The translations under genes and the position numbers were made by a program. Below, piece by piece: positions 43,611-52,781 of a stretch of DNA of 64,000 nt. The notes under the pieces are model-generated. The model was given only the letters and a program-made list of their open reading frames with translations, was not told the origin of the DNA and made no database searches. Source of the stretch: Sporosarcina sp. 6E9 (GTDB taxonomy: Bacteria > Bacillota > Bacilli > Bacillales_A > Planococcaceae); NCBI RefSeq assembly GCF_017921835.1, contig NZ_JAGEMN010000002.1, positions 210,495 through 274,494 of the forward strand, in the 5' to 3' direction. Within the stretch, counting starts at the first letter, position 1, and every line of letters starts with the position of its first letter.

Positions 43611-45203
43611 GTGTTTAAAGTTTTAGTGTCGGATCCGATTAGTGATTTTGGACTGCAACAGCTGATGAATGCTGATGATGTGGAAGTAATTAAACAAACA
43701 GGATTAAGCGAAGATGAACTGGTTTCGATTATTGGTGATTTCGATGCACTGCTTGTCCGTTCTCAAACAAAAGTAACTGAACGAATAATGGAAGCCGCTG
43801 TTAAACTGAAAGTAATCGGTCGTGCGGGCGTCGGCGTTGACAATATCGATTTAAATGCCGCAACGAACCAAGGAATTGTTGTGATAAATGCACCAGACGG
43901 AAACACAATCACTACATGCGAGCATACTTTTGCAATGATGATGTCATTAGCACGACATATCCCGCAAGCTTACGCGAAAACAATTGACGGCGAATGGGAT
44001 CGTAAATCATTTATTGGCGTTGAATTACGCAACAAGACACTTGGAGTATTCGGACTTGGCCGCATTGGGATTGAAGTTGCAAAACGAGCAATGGCGTTTG
44101 GCATGACGATTCTAGGATATGACCCGTTCATGTCCGAAGAACGCGCGAAACAATTGGGCATCAAGTTGGCAAGTCGTGACGAAATTGTACGAACAGCAGA
44201 TTTTATGACTGTCCATACGCCACTTACAAGCGAAACACATCATATGATTAGTAAGCCACAATTCGAAATGATGAAACCAGGTATGCGCATCGTAAACTGT
44301 GCACGCGGCGGTATCATCGACGAAATGGCACTCATCGAAGCAATTGATGAAGGCATTGTGGCAGGTGCAGCATTTGATGTATTCGAAAATGAACCACCAG
44401 CATCGGATCATCCTTTCTTTGGACATCCGAAGATTATCGTCACACCACACTTAGGTGCATCTACAATGGAGGCACAAGAGAATGTAGCAATTGACGTTTC
44501 TGAGCAAGTCATCCATATTCTAAGAAATGAACCATTCAAAAACGCAGTGAATATGCCTTCGATTTCACCTGAATTATTAAATAAATTACAACCATACTTC
44601 AAGTTATGTGAACATCTTGGAAAATCACTAGCACAGATGACTGACGGTGCAGTGCGACAAATTACAATCGAGTGCGAAGGCGAATTGGCGGATTTAGATA
44701 CTTCTCCATTAAGTCCATATGTACTCAAAGGCATACTGTCTCACCACCTAGGTGCAGAACAAGTCAATATTGTAAATGCGATTCATTTGGCTAAACAACG
44801 TGACATCCAACTCGTTTTTCAAAAGTCACTTTTCAACCAAAATGCTTCTAGCAAGATTACAATTCGCTTGAAAACAACGGAGGAAGAACGTTGGGTAACT
44901 GGATCTGCGGTTTCGGGCATAGGAGAACGTCTCATTAAAGTCGGACCTTATCCTGTAGATATCGAGCCAAAAGGACTAATATTGTTAATCTCACATACGG
45001 ACAAACCTGGCTTAATCGGGCGTGTTGGAACCACACTTGGGGTTAACGACGTAAATATTGCGAGTATGCAAGTAGGTCGCCAAGAAATAGGTGGATCGGC
45101 AGTCATGATTTTAGAAGTCGATAATAAAGCTTCCAAAACAGTTGTCGAGGAATTAGAAGCAATTCCGGAAATCACAAGAGTTCGTGAGGTCAATTTCGAT
45201 TGA
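43611..45203 (+). CDS. serA: D-3-phosphoglycerate dehydrogenase
   Basis: A 530-aa enzyme, the long bacterial form with regulatory domains. Substrate domain VLVSDPISDFGL, NAD motif GLGRIGIEVAKRA near residue 150, catalytic NCARGGIIDE (Arg), FDVFENEPP (Glu) and TPHLGAST (His). An allosteric substrate-binding domain and a C-terminal ACT domain (LILLISHTDKPGLIGRVG) follow. First step of serine synthesis from 3-phosphoglycerate, probably serine-inhibited. GTG at 43611 is chosen since AGGAGG lies seven bases upstream; the ATG six bases earlier directly abuts the site. Confidence 0.95.
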   Translation: MFKVLVSDPISDFGLQQLMNADDVEVIKQTGLSEDELVSIIGDFDALLVRSQTKVTERIMEAAVKLKVIGRAGVGVDNIDLNAATNQGIVVINAPDGNTITTCEHTFAMMMSLARHIPQAYAKTIDGEWDRKSFIGVELRNKTLGVFGLGRIGIEVAKRAMAFGMTILGYDPFMSEERAKQLGIKLASRDEIVRTADFMTVHTPLTSETHHMISKPQFEMMKPGMRIVNCARGGIIDEMALIEAIDEGIVAGAAFDVFENEPPASDHPFFGHPKIIVTPHLGASTMEAQENVAIDVSEQVIHILRNEPFKNAVNMPSISPELLNKLQPYFKLCEHLGKSLAQMTDGAVRQITIECEGELADLDTSPLSPYVLKGILSHHLGAEQVNIVNAIHLAKQRDIQLVFQKSLFNQNASSKITIRLKTTEEERWVTGSAVSGIGERLIKVGPYPVDIEPKGLILLISHTDKPGLIGRVGTTLGVNDVNIASMQVGRQEIGGSAVMILEVDNKASKTVVEELEAIPEITRVREVNFD

Positions 45204-45217
45204 AAGGTGTGGTTAAT

Positions 45218-46315
45218 TTGAAACGAAATATTCAACCTGTCTATAACTTTAATGCCGGTCCATCCGCGCTGCCGCTACCAGTTCTAGAGAAAGCGCAACA
45301 AGAACTGGTCAATTTCCGCGGCACTGGCATGTCGATCATGGAGCTTAGTCACCGCAGTAAAGCTTATGACGATGTACATAACGAAGCGATTGCACGTTTA
45401 AAAAGACTATTTTCGATTCCTGAAAACTATGAGGTGCTCTTCCTGCAAGGTGGTGCGAGTCTTCAATTTTCAATGATTCCGATGAACTTTTTAAACCCTG
45501 GACAAAGAGCGGGCTATCTCACGACCGGCGTTTGGTCAGATAAGGCATTCGATGAAGCGAAACTATTTGGTGAACCTTACCATGTTGCGAATACTAAAGA
45601 GTATAATCACAGCACAATACCTAAGCTAAACGACCTGCAATTTAATGAAGATGATGCTTATGTCCATCTCACTTCAAACAACACGATTTACGGCACGCAG
45701 TGGAAAGAGTTCCCTGACACTGGAAACGTTCCACTCATTTCCGATATGTCCAGTGATATTATGTCCAAACCAATTGACGTGGCTAAGTTCGACTTAATTT
45801 ACGCAGGAGCCCAAAAGAACCTTGGACCTTCCGGGGTAACCGTCGTCATTATTCGCAAGGATTTGCTCGTAAAGTCCAATACAGAAATTCCAACCATATT
45901 GAACTATAACACGCACGCTAAAAGCAATTCGCTCTACCACACACCACCCACTTTCGGCATCTATATGTTAGGCGAAGTGCTCGCTTGGATTGAAGAAATT
46001 GGCGGATTAGAGGCTGTAGCGAAACGAAATGAGGATAAAGCACAACTAATTTATGATGTGATTGATGGCAGCGATGGCTTCTACCGCGGTCACGCAGAAC
46101 CTGAAAGCCGTTCACTCATGAACATCACTTTCAAACTCGCTGATGAGTTGTTGGAAAAGAAGTTCTTAGAAGAAGCTAAAGAAGCAGGCTTTGTCGGTTT
46201 AAATGGACATCGTTCTGTTGGCGGATGCAGAGCATCTACTTATAACTCCGTGCCTGTTGAGGCATGTCTTGCACTAAGCGAGTTTATGACTCAATTCCAA
46301 AAGAATAACGGCTGA
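45218..46315 (+). CDS. serC: Phosphoserine aminotransferase
   Basis: A 365-aa PLP aminotransferase, second step of serine synthesis (3-phosphohydroxypyruvate to phosphoserine), also used in pyridoxal synthesis. NFNAGPSALP at the start, MELSHRSKAY, QGGASLQFSM, and PLP lysine in IYAGAQKNLGPSG. TTG at 45218 follows an AAGGTG eight bases upstream; earlier TTG and GTG codons in frame are less well placed. It begins 14 bases after serA, so serA-serC is an operon, ending in a terminator; serB is not here. Confidence 0.95.
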   Translation: MKRNIQPVYNFNAGPSALPLPVLEKAQQELVNFRGTGMSIMELSHRSKAYDDVHNEAIARLKRLFSIPENYEVLFLQGGASLQFSMIPMNFLNPGQRAGYLTTGVWSDKAFDEAKLFGEPYHVANTKEYNHSTIPKLNDLQFNEDDAYVHLTSNNTIYGTQWKEFPDTGNVPLISDMSSDIMSKPIDVAKFDLIYAGAQKNLGPSGVTVVIIRKDLLVKSNTEIPTILNYNTHAKSNSLYHTPPTFGIYMLGEVLAWIEEIGGLEAVAKRNEDKAQLIYDVIDGSDGFYRGHAEPESRSLMNITFKLADELLEKKFLEEAKEAGFVGLNGHRSVGGCRASTYNSVPVEACLALSEFMTQFQKNNG

Positions 46316-46334
46316 AATCACGATATGAACGAAT

Positions 46335-46386
46335 AAAAAACGGATTAGACACGGGGTTTGACATTCCATGTTTAATCCGTTTTTTT
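46335..46386. terminator. Bidirectional terminator after serC
   Basis: AACGGATTA and TAATCCGTT arms with A- and T-runs; shared with the convergent pirin gene, whose stop codon overlaps it. Confidence 0.85.
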
Positions 46387-47123
46387 CATTTCTTAAGTCC
46401 ACTAATTGTCCCATCCATCGACATTGTTGCTTCCAGATTGACAAAAAACAAGACAAGTGTCGTGTCTTCGTTTGCAACTAATGGTGGTAGTGGATTGACT
46501 AAATCGGTTACAGCTTCTTGTTTACCAACTGTGAGATTCTGGATTCTAATTTCTCCGTTCATCACATATAAAAAAGGGGCAAAGCCATCATACGTTGGGA
46601 TTTCCAACGCTTCTCCGATTTTAGGGTGCGCGTCCAAAATAAAGACATTTTGTCTAACGGAAAGTGGTGCATGACTTCCAACAGGCCCCACCATGACATA
46701 CCAATCTTGGTTCTTTGTCGGCTTGTCATGGAATTGAATTTTGGGTGGAAGATTTGTTTCACTTGGACGGACGAAAATTTGAAGCATCTCTACCTCATCT
46801 TCTTTTACTTTTTCCTCATGCCAAAAACTTTCTCCTGCATTCATCATCATTAACTTTCCGCGTGCAATCGGCGCTTCAAAACCTGCAGAATCCTTATGGT
46901 GTGTCACCCCTGAGGAGATATAGCTTAAAATTTCATCGTTGACATGTTCATGCATTTTAATCGTTAGCCCTTTTTTCATAACCGCATGATCAATGATCGC
47001 TAGCGGTCCGAATGCAGTATCTTCGGTTTCATCCCCTAAGATTTCACCTGGTTGGATGCGTGTAATTGTGAATGGACCCCTGAATGGTTGTGCATGATTG
47101 CTAGCTTCAAGTTTTTTTATCAA
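46386..47123 (-). CDS. Pirin family protein
   Basis: A 245-aa bicupin. FGPLAIIDHAVMKKGLTIKMHEHVNDEILSY-type region carries the metal His residues (MHEHVNDE near residue 62), and GKLMMMNAGESFWHEE fits the pirin second motif. Some pirins are quercetinases or redox sensors; this one cannot be assigned. TTG at 47123 has AAGGGAG eight bases upstream; a GTG at 47132 sits on the ribosome site. A hairpin separates it from the next gene upstream. Confidence 0.85.
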   Translation of the reverse strand: MIKKLEASNHAQPFRGPFTITRIQPGEILGDETEDTAFGPLAIIDHAVMKKGLTIKMHEHVNDEILSYISSGVTHHKDSAGFEAPIARGKLMMMNAGESFWHEEKVKEDEVEMLQIFVRPSETNLPPKIQFHDKPTKNQDWYVMVGPVGSHAPLSVRQNVFILDAHPKIGEALEIPTYDGFAPFLYVMNGEIRIQNLTVGKQEAVTDLVNPLPPLVANEDTTLVLFFVNLEATMSMDGTISGLKK

Positions 47124-47148
47124 GACAAACACTCCCTTTATAACAAAA

Positions 47149-47171
47149 TCGACTTTACAAGAGAAAGTCGA
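47149..47171 (-). terminator. Terminator after SpxH-like gene
   Basis: On the minus strand TCGACTTT and AAAGTCGA arms with a seven-base loop, then TTTTG. Confidence 0.6.
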
Positions 47172-47184
47172 TGTTTGTTATCAA

Positions 47185-48111
47185 TTATTTTACCTGAATA
47201 TATTTTTCACCAAGTATGCTTTTGACTTCGTAAGCATCTTGCGGTAATTTTTTCTGTATAAATTCGTCTACCCCATCTTTTTCGATTGAAAAGTATTCTT
47301 CAATTTCACGTGAAAATAATAACCTTTCCTGTTGCAGTAATGGTTCTAAGTCGGAAAGTTTCTTTGATTTTAACGTTTCACCTGGTAGTAATTGTTGAAG
47401 TGCATTCGTGTAATCTTCTAAAGTTAGTGCACCAACAATCCGAACCCCTTTTTGTTCTTTGTTGACCATGACGATTGTTGGGAATCCGCGAACACCTAAC
47501 TCACGCACAAGTTGAAAGTCTTCGTGTAATGAAGTATTTGCTTCAGGAAGCATTGATTGATGAACAATTTCTTCTCCGTTAAGTCCAACCTGATTGACAA
47601 GATCGATCAATATATCATCTTGTGCAATGTTTTGATTGAAAGCGAAAAGTTCTTCTCGAGCACGGCGTAAAAATGTATTGGCCAGTTCAGGACTTTTTTC
47701 TTGAATGACTTTATAAACGCGAGATGGAATAAAAGAGGATTCGATTGGATTATCGTACCAAACCGTCCCGTCGATTGGCATGCGCGAATGTTCGCCAACT
47801 TCTCTCCAGTGACCCGCAACATCCGCAGGACTAGAAATGCCGTTGCTTACGTCTGCGAAGCCATCCCATTTTTCAAGTAGGCCCCCCATTAACGTATGCA
47901 TATTAAAGTATTGCCCGTATTGATCGACAAACTTCCGAAGAACTGGTTCTAATGCCCAGCAATGCGAACAAATTGGATCAGTTACATAATAAAGCTCGAC
48001 TGATTTTTTCCGTGCTGAAAAATCGATGAACTCCATTGTATTGGCATTGTCTTCAGCTGGACCACAGACGCCTGTTTCTAAATCACAAATCATATTATTC
48101 TTTGATTCCAT
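47185..48111 (-). CDS. DsbA-family thioredoxin-fold protein (SpxH/YjbH or FrnE-like)
   Basis: A 308-aa protein with a thioredoxin-fold DsbA domain; the redox motif is DPICSHCWALEP (CSHC near residue 56), with the cis-Pro loop GVRGFPTIVMV near 220. The CxxCWALEP context is that of SpxH (YjbH), the adaptor that delivers Spx to ClpXP, but the N-terminal CDLETGVC and length leave FrnE-like oxidoreductases possible. No signal peptide, so cytosolic. ATG at 48111 has GAGGA six bases upstream. It follows an HxlR regulator, probably in one transcript. Confidence 0.75.
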   Translation of the reverse strand: MESKNNMICDLETGVCGPAEDNANTMEFIDFSARKKSVELYYVTDPICSHCWALEPVLRKFVDQYGQYFNMHTLMGGLLEKWDGFADVSNGISSPADVAGHWREVGEHSRMPIDGTVWYDNPIESSFIPSRVYKVIQEKSPELANTFLRRAREELFAFNQNIAQDDILIDLVNQVGLNGEEIVHQSMLPEANTSLHEDFQLVRELGVRGFPTIVMVNKEQKGVRIVGALTLEDYTNALQQLLPGETLKSKKLSDLEPLLQQERLLFSREIEEYFSIEKDGVDEFIQKKLPQDAYEVKSILGEKYIQVK

Positions 48112-48128
48112 ATTAATTCCTCTTTTCA

Positions 48129-48461
48129 TTATTTATGGTTGGCTAAATCTATTTCTATATGTTGTTGCGCCCACGCTTGTATTGGTTGTAAAGCCGAGGC
48201 TAGTTGCTGTCCTTTTTCGGATAGATGATAAGTTATTGTGATGGGCGTTCCTTTTGACACCTTTTTTTCGACCAAGTCATACGCTGCAAGTTCGGTCAAT
48301 TTCAACGAAAGCGACCGGGGCGTTATAGCATTCAGATCGCGCTTCATGTCTGAAAAGTGAGCGGTATAGTCGGAACAATTCGATAAATAATGAATGATAA
48401 GTCCGTTCCACCGTCTTCCTAATATCTCAAAGCAAGATTCTAAATAGGGACATACTTTAAT
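48129..48461 (-). CDS. HxlR-family transcriptional regulator
   Basis: A winged-helix regulator of about 110 residues, beginning at CPYLESCFEILGRRWNGLIIH with the redox-type Cys near the N-terminus, wing region ITPRSLSLKLTELAAYDLV and STITYHLSEKGQQL-like end. The start is unusual: the only strong ribosome site (GGAGG) is eight bases before an ATT codon at 48461-48459, giving MKVCPYLES by family analogy. In-frame GTG (48470) and TTG (48476) overlap the GGAGG itself. HxlR proteins often sense thiol-reactive stress, which suits the adjacent DsbA-like gene. Confidence 0.75.
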   Translation of the reverse strand: MKVCPYLESCFEILGRRWNGLIIHYLSNCSDYTAHFSDMKRDLNAITPRSLSLKLTELAAYDLVEKKVSKGTPITITYHLSEKGQQLASALQPIQAWAQQHIEIDLANHK

Positions 48462-48488
48462 AGTGACCACCTCCAACGATTAATTTAA

Positions 48489-48513
48489 GTATACACAGGT
48501 ATACAAAGTATAT
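48489..48513. promoter_or_regulatory. Phased GTATAC repeats, candidate HxlR operator
   Basis: GTATAC (48489-48494), GTATAC (48499-48504) and GTATAT (48508-48513) lie 10 and 9 bp apart just upstream of the HxlR gene, consistent with a self-regulatory dimer site. Confidence 0.5.
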
Positions 48514-48560
48514 CAAATATAAATATTATACCACCAATAATAGTCATTCAAACAAAAAAA

Positions 48561-48595
48561 TCTAGTCTAACTGTTTGATCAACAGTTAGACTAGA
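48561..48595 (-). terminator. Terminator after ahpF
   Basis: Fifteen-base perfect arms (TCTAGTCTAACTGTT and complement) with a five-base loop, followed on the minus strand by TTTTTTT. Confidence 0.9.
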
Positions 48596-48609
48596 CTAGA
48601 TTCATTTAT

Positions 48610-50136
48610 TTAGTTGCGTACAAGATAATCAAACGCACTCAAAGCAGCTGTTGCACCTGACCCCATAGAAATAATGATTTGTTTGTGGGCACTATCCGAG
48701 CAATCTCCTGCCGCAAATACGCCAGGGACATTTGTTGCACCGCGTTTATCGGCAACAATCTCACCGAATTTATTGCGTTCAACTGAGTCGCCTAACCAGT
48801 CTGTATTTGGTACAAGACCGATTTGGATAAATATACCCGATATTTCGATATGATGTTCTTCGTTTGTTTCACGGTCAATATACGTCACACCATTCACACT
48901 ATCCGTACCCGTAATTTCTTTCGTTTGAACATTTTTCAAAACAGTGACGTTTGGCAGGCTGTGAAGACGATCTTGTAGTACAGAATCGGCTTTCAACTCA
49001 GACGCAAACTCAAGAACAGTCACATGTTTTACAATTCCAGCAAGGTCAATCGCTGCTTCAATACCAGAGTTACCGCCACCAACGACAGCAATATCTTTGC
49101 CTTCAAACAACGGCCCATCACAGTGCGGACAGTATGCGACGCCTTTGTTTCTAAATTCAGCTTCGCCAGGGACGCCAATATCTCTCCAACGTGCACCTGT
49201 TGATAGAATAACGGATTTACTCTTTAAAACAGCACCGTTTTCCAATTCGATTTCAATCATGTCATTCTTTTCCAAACGTTTCGCACGCTGTAAGTTCATC
49301 ACATCGACGTCATACTCTTTCACGTGTTCTTCTAGGTTTGCAGCCAATTTAGGACCTTCCGTGCGATTCACACTGATAAAGTTTTCAATTGTAGCTGTAT
49401 CTAAAATCTGTCCACCAAAACGATCTGCAACAATTCCTGTACGGATGCCTTTACGTGCTGCATAAATTGCCGCACTTGCACCTGCAGGTCCTCCGCCGAC
49501 AACGAGGACGTCATATGGTTCTTTATTTTCAAATTCCGAAGCATCTGGCGCACTTCCCATTTTAGCTAGGATTTCTGCCAGTGATATACGACCACCTGAG
49601 AATTCTTCGCCATTTAAAAATACTGTTGGAACAGCCATGATCTTTTTACTTTCGACTTCTTCTTTAAATGCCGCCCCATCAATCATCGTATGCGTAATGT
49701 TTGGGTTAAGAACACTCATCACGTTAAGTGCTTGGACAACTTCAGGACAGTTTTGACAGCTTAAGCTGATGTATGATTCAAAATGATATTCGCCTTCAAG
49801 ATTTTTCACTTGGTCGATAAGATTTTGATCGACTTTCGGAGCGCGACCACTTACTTGTAACAAAGCAAGTACTAATGATGTAAATTCATGTCCGAGTGGA
49901 ATTCCAGCAAAAGTGACGCCGGTATCCTCGCCGATACGGTTTACACTAAAACTTGGTGTTCTTTCTAATTCAGTTTTTTCAACTTTAATGCGTGGTGACA
50001 TGCTGGATAACTCGTCCATTAATCCGTTCATGACATTCGAAACATTATCAGATCCCGTGCTAACTTTTAGCAGCACATCGTTCTCCATCATTTCAAGATA
50101 CTGGGCTAATTGTGCTTTTATATCTGGTTCTAACAA
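48610..50136 (-). CDS. ahpF: Alkyl hydroperoxide reductase subunit F
   Basis: A 508-aa flavoprotein that passes electrons from NADH to AhpC. The N-terminal domain holds two thioredoxin folds with SCQNCPEV near residue 128; the FAD motif GGGPAGASAAIYAARKG is near 212; the thioredoxin reductase-like CxxC is YCPHCDGPLF near 340; VVGGGNSGIEAAIDLAG is the NADH motif. TTG start at 50136 with AAGGAG eleven bases upstream. It lies 144 bases after ahpC, behind a hairpin. Confidence 0.95.
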   Translation of the reverse strand: MLEPDIKAQLAQYLEMMENDVLLKVSTGSDNVSNVMNGLMDELSSMSPRIKVEKTELERTPSFSVNRIGEDTGVTFAGIPLGHEFTSLVLALLQVSGRAPKVDQNLIDQVKNLEGEYHFESYISLSCQNCPEVVQALNVMSVLNPNITHTMIDGAAFKEEVESKKIMAVPTVFLNGEEFSGGRISLAEILAKMGSAPDASEFENKEPYDVLVVGGGPAGASAAIYAARKGIRTGIVADRFGGQILDTATIENFISVNRTEGPKLAANLEEHVKEYDVDVMNLQRAKRLEKNDMIEIELENGAVLKSKSVILSTGARWRDIGVPGEAEFRNKGVAYCPHCDGPLFEGKDIAVVGGGNSGIEAAIDLAGIVKHVTVLEFASELKADSVLQDRLHSLPNVTVLKNVQTKEITGTDSVNGVTYIDRETNEEHHIEISGIFIQIGLVPNTDWLGDSVERNKFGEIVADKRGATNVPGVFAAGDCSDSAHKQIIISMGSGATAALSAFDYLVRN

Positions 50137-50251
50137 GATTTATCATACTCCTTAACTATTCTTCAACATATATATTTCGGCGAGATTGCGCCAGATTTTG
50201 AATTCATTTTCCAACTCAAAATCTGAAGCATCCCCCGAAGGGCTTTAAAAA

Positions 50252-50275
50252 AATAGCGGAGTCACCCCCGCTATT
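50252..50275 (-). terminator. Attenuator-like hairpin between ahpC and ahpF
   Basis: On the minus strand AATAGCGG and CCGCTATT arms, followed by TTTTTTT. As ahpF follows, read-through must be partial, lowering ahpF relative to ahpC. Confidence 0.7.
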
Positions 50276-50280
50276 CCAAA

Positions 50281-50850
50281 TTAAATTTTACCTACTAGGT
50301 CAAGGCTTGGCTTAAGTGTTGCTGAGCCTTCTTCCCATTTCGCTGGGCAAACCTCGCCTGGATTGTTACGAACATATTGAGCTGCTTTAACTTTTCCTAC
50401 AAGCGTGCTTGCGTCACGACCGATGCCATCCGCATTGATTTCTGCTGCTTGGATTACACCATCTGGATCAATGATGAACGTACCGCGTTGTGCAAGACCT
50501 GATTCTTCATCCAACACATCGAAGTTACGTGAAATTCTTTGTGAAGGGTCACCAATCATGATATAACGAATGCTGCTGATCGCGTCTGAATGGTCGTGCC
50601 ATGCTTTATGTGTAAAGTGCGTGTCTGTTGAAACAGAATACACTTCTACGCCTAGCTCTTTTAATGTTGCATATTGATTTTGAAGGTCTTCAAGTTCAGT
50701 TGGGCAAACGAATGTAAAGTCTGCTGGATAGAAGCAAACAACGCTCCACTGACCTTTCATATTTTCATCTGTAACGTCGATGAACTCCCCGTTACCCGCA
50801 TTGTAAGCTGAAGCTTTGAATGCTTCTACTGTTTTACCGATTTGTGACAT
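50281..50850 (-). CDS. ahpC: Alkyl hydroperoxide reductase subunit C (peroxiredoxin)
   Basis: A 189-aa typical 2-Cys peroxiredoxin: peroxidatic Cys in [12 protein letters not shown] (about residue 49) and resolving Cys in [11 protein letters not shown] (about 168). It reduces H2O2, organic peroxides and peroxynitrite in the cytosol and is recycled by AhpF. ATG at 50850 has AGGAGG upstream. A strong promoter with a PerR-like box precedes it. Confidence 0.97.
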   Translation of the reverse strand: MSQIGKTVEAFKASAYNAGNGEFIDVTDENMKGQWSVVCFYPADFTFVCPTELEDLQNQYATLKELGVEVYSVSTDTHFTHKAWHDHSDAISSIRYIMIGDPSQRISRNFDVLDEESGLAQRGTFIIDPDGVIQAAEINADGIGRDASTLVGKVKAAQYVRNNPGEVCPAKWEEGSATLKPSLDLVGKI

Positions 50851-50944
50851 AGATAAATTCCTCCTAAAGATATTTTATTACAGTTAGTTTAGGCTAGATA
50901 ATCAAAACCTAAACCGAAGTAATAATTAAATTACTACCGCCAAA

Positions 50945-50959
50945 CGATAATAATTCTAA
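50945..50959 (-). promoter_or_regulatory. PerR-like box
   Basis: TTAGAATTATTATCG on the minus strand matches the PerR consensus TTATAATNATTATAA at 11 of the 14 defined positions. It lies just downstream of the -10 box of ahpC, a repressing position. Confidence 0.6.
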
Positions 50960-50969
50960 TTAAGTACTA

Positions 50970-50998
50970 ATTATCATATAAGTGTTGCTGTTTGTCAA
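50970..50998 (-). promoter_or_regulatory. ahpC promoter
   Basis: TTGACA (50993-50998), 17 bases, GATAAT (50970-50975) on the minus strand: near-consensus SigA promoter, leaving a leader of about 110 bases. Confidence 0.8.
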
Positions 50999-50999
50999 C

Positions 51000-51327
51000 C
51001 ATAACACTTCGACTCACCGTCGTGGCGCTCACTACAACTAAGAAACCCTTAACCTAATTCTATCCTTACAGCTCAAAAAATAAAGAGTTATGCTTTACAA
51101 TACATCATTCAATTCTCGTTTGACGTATCAAGTTTCTCAATTAATGAATATTCCGATGAGTTAGATAACCATTAACTGTTAAAAGCAACAAGTACATAAA
51201 GTTCTTGTTTTAAATGATTGAGTCACTTAAGCAACATCCTTGGTGATATTTAACAAATAAATCGCATGATAGAAAAGCTTAGTAAGTATACTAACTTAGC
51301 AATGTTCTGTCGCTTTTATCCATTCAA
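51000..51327. other. Gene-free region with a 24-bp palindrome
   Basis: No frame with a ribosome site is seen. A near-perfect palindrome GCTTAGTAAGTATACTAACT (start of 51277-51300; two mismatched pairs in 24 bp) is the only notable feature. It lies far from any start codon. Confidence 0.5.
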
Positions 51328-51377
51328 AAACACCTCCATAAATGTCCTTTTCCAACGGGACATTTATGGAGGTGTTT
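51328..51377. terminator. Strong terminator of Ugp-type operon
   Basis: Twenty-base perfect arms beginning AAACACCTCCATAAATGTCC, ten-base loop, followed on the minus strand by TTTTT (counting the end of the arm); lies 17 bases after the stop of the binding-protein gene. Confidence 0.92.
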
Positions 51378-51393
51378 AATGTTACCTTAGTAT

Positions 51394-52755
51394 TTACTTC
51401 GTTTTATTCGCAATTTCGATGGCACGATTTGTACCTTTGACTGCTTCATCAAGTGCTTTTTGCGGATCTTTCCCTTGATAAAGTTCCTCCAACGCCGTGA
51501 CAACTTGCTGACGGGATTCCGGAAATACAGAAATCAGTGCGCCTTGGGTCGCAAGTCCCGGCACAGTATCTTGGAGCTGATCAACTGTTACTTTGATTTG
51601 AGGTGTTTCATCCCACGCCTTTTTCACACTTTCTTCTTCATAAGCAGCTGGATTGATGGCAAAGTATCCAGTTTCAAGATGCCACTTGGCTTGAATTTCC
51701 GGCGTTGTTAAGTATTTCATAAACTCCCAAGCTGCTTCTTGTTCTTTTTCAGCAATCCCTTTAGACATCCAAAGCGATGCCCCACCGATGACTACGCCAT
51801 TGCGATCAACATCGTCTGCGTATGGAATATAAGCAACCCCTACTTCAAATGGGGAATTTGCAATCATATCTGCAACGCCGGCAGATGAATCCAAATACAT
51901 CGCCACTTTCTCTGTTGAGAATGCAGCACGAATGTCGTCCCAATTCGTTCCAAAGTTTCCGAACGTCCCCGCTTTATTCATCGTGTCTAAGAAGTTAAAA
52001 ACTTTCAATCCTTCTTTTCCATTAAAAAGCGCTTCTGTCGCATCGCCCGAACGACCATTGTCTTCGTTCACGTAAAGCCCGCCTTGTGTCGCAACGAGTT
52101 GTTCAAAGAACCAGCCATAAGTTAATATTGAAAATCCAGCCATCGTATCTGTCTTTAATTTCGCTGCTGCATCGATTACTTCTTGGAATGTCTCAGGTGC
52201 CTTTTTAGGATCAAGTCCCGCTTCTTTAAAAGCATCCTTATTATAAATCATGACAGGTGTTGAGGAGTTAAATGGCATAGAATAAAGCTCACCATCCACT
52301 TTATAATAATTTAAAATGTTTTCCTCCAGTTGTGATAAATCATAGTCGTATTTATCGATAAATGTGTTCATTGGCTCGACAAAGCCACTATCAATCATAT
52401 ATTTCGTCCCGACTTCAAAAACTTGTGTTATAGCCGGTGCATCTTTCGTTCCACCAACACTTCGCAACTTCGTTAATGATTCTTCATATGTCCCTTGGAA
52501 TTCTGCGTTTACCGTATACTTATCCTGCGATTCGTTAAAACCATTCACAATTGAATCCAATGATTCCTGGCCTGAACCAGACATCGCGTGCCAAAATTCA
52601 ATTTCAACTTTACCATCATCACTTTTCTCATCGTCAGTTGCATCTGTGTCCGGTTTCTCCTCTTCTTTTGAACTATCACTATTAGTACAAGCAGCAAGAG
52701 CAACTAAACTAAACATTAAGAGTAACAATAGAGAAAACCTCAATATTTTCTTCAT
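51394..52755 (-). CDS. ugpB: Extracellular solute-binding lipoprotein, glycerol-3-phosphate type
   Basis: A 453-aa family 1 solute-binding protein. Signal peptide MKKILRFSLLLLLMFSLVAL and lipobox ALAAC, then an acidic linker and the mature domain starting EIEFWHAMSGSGQ, typical of UgpB. ATG at 52755 has AGGGG upstream. It is last in an ATPase-permease-permease-binding protein operon divergent from a glycerophosphodiesterase, so it probably binds glycerol-3-phosphate or glycerophosphodiesters outside the membrane; sugar-binding relatives look similar. Confidence 0.85.
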   Translation of the reverse strand: MKKILRFSLLLLLMFSLVALAACTNSDSSKEEEKPDTDATDDEKSDDGKVEIEFWHAMSGSGQESLDSIVNGFNESQDKYTVNAEFQGTYEESLTKLRSVGGTKDAPAITQVFEVGTKYMIDSGFVEPMNTFIDKYDYDLSQLEENILNYYKVDGELYSMPFNSSTPVMIYNKDAFKEAGLDPKKAPETFQEVIDAAAKLKTDTMAGFSILTYGWFFEQLVATQGGLYVNEDNGRSGDATEALFNGKEGLKVFNFLDTMNKAGTFGNFGTNWDDIRAAFSTEKVAMYLDSSAGVADMIANSPFEVGVAYIPYADDVDRNGVVIGGASLWMSKGIAEKEQEAAWEFMKYLTTPEIQAKWHLETGYFAINPAAYEEESVKKAWDETPQIKVTVDQLQDTVPGLATQGALISVFPESRQQVVTALEELYQGKDPQKALDEAVKGTNRAIEIANKTK

Positions 52756-52781
52756 TCTTCCGACACCCCTTAGTAGTTTTT

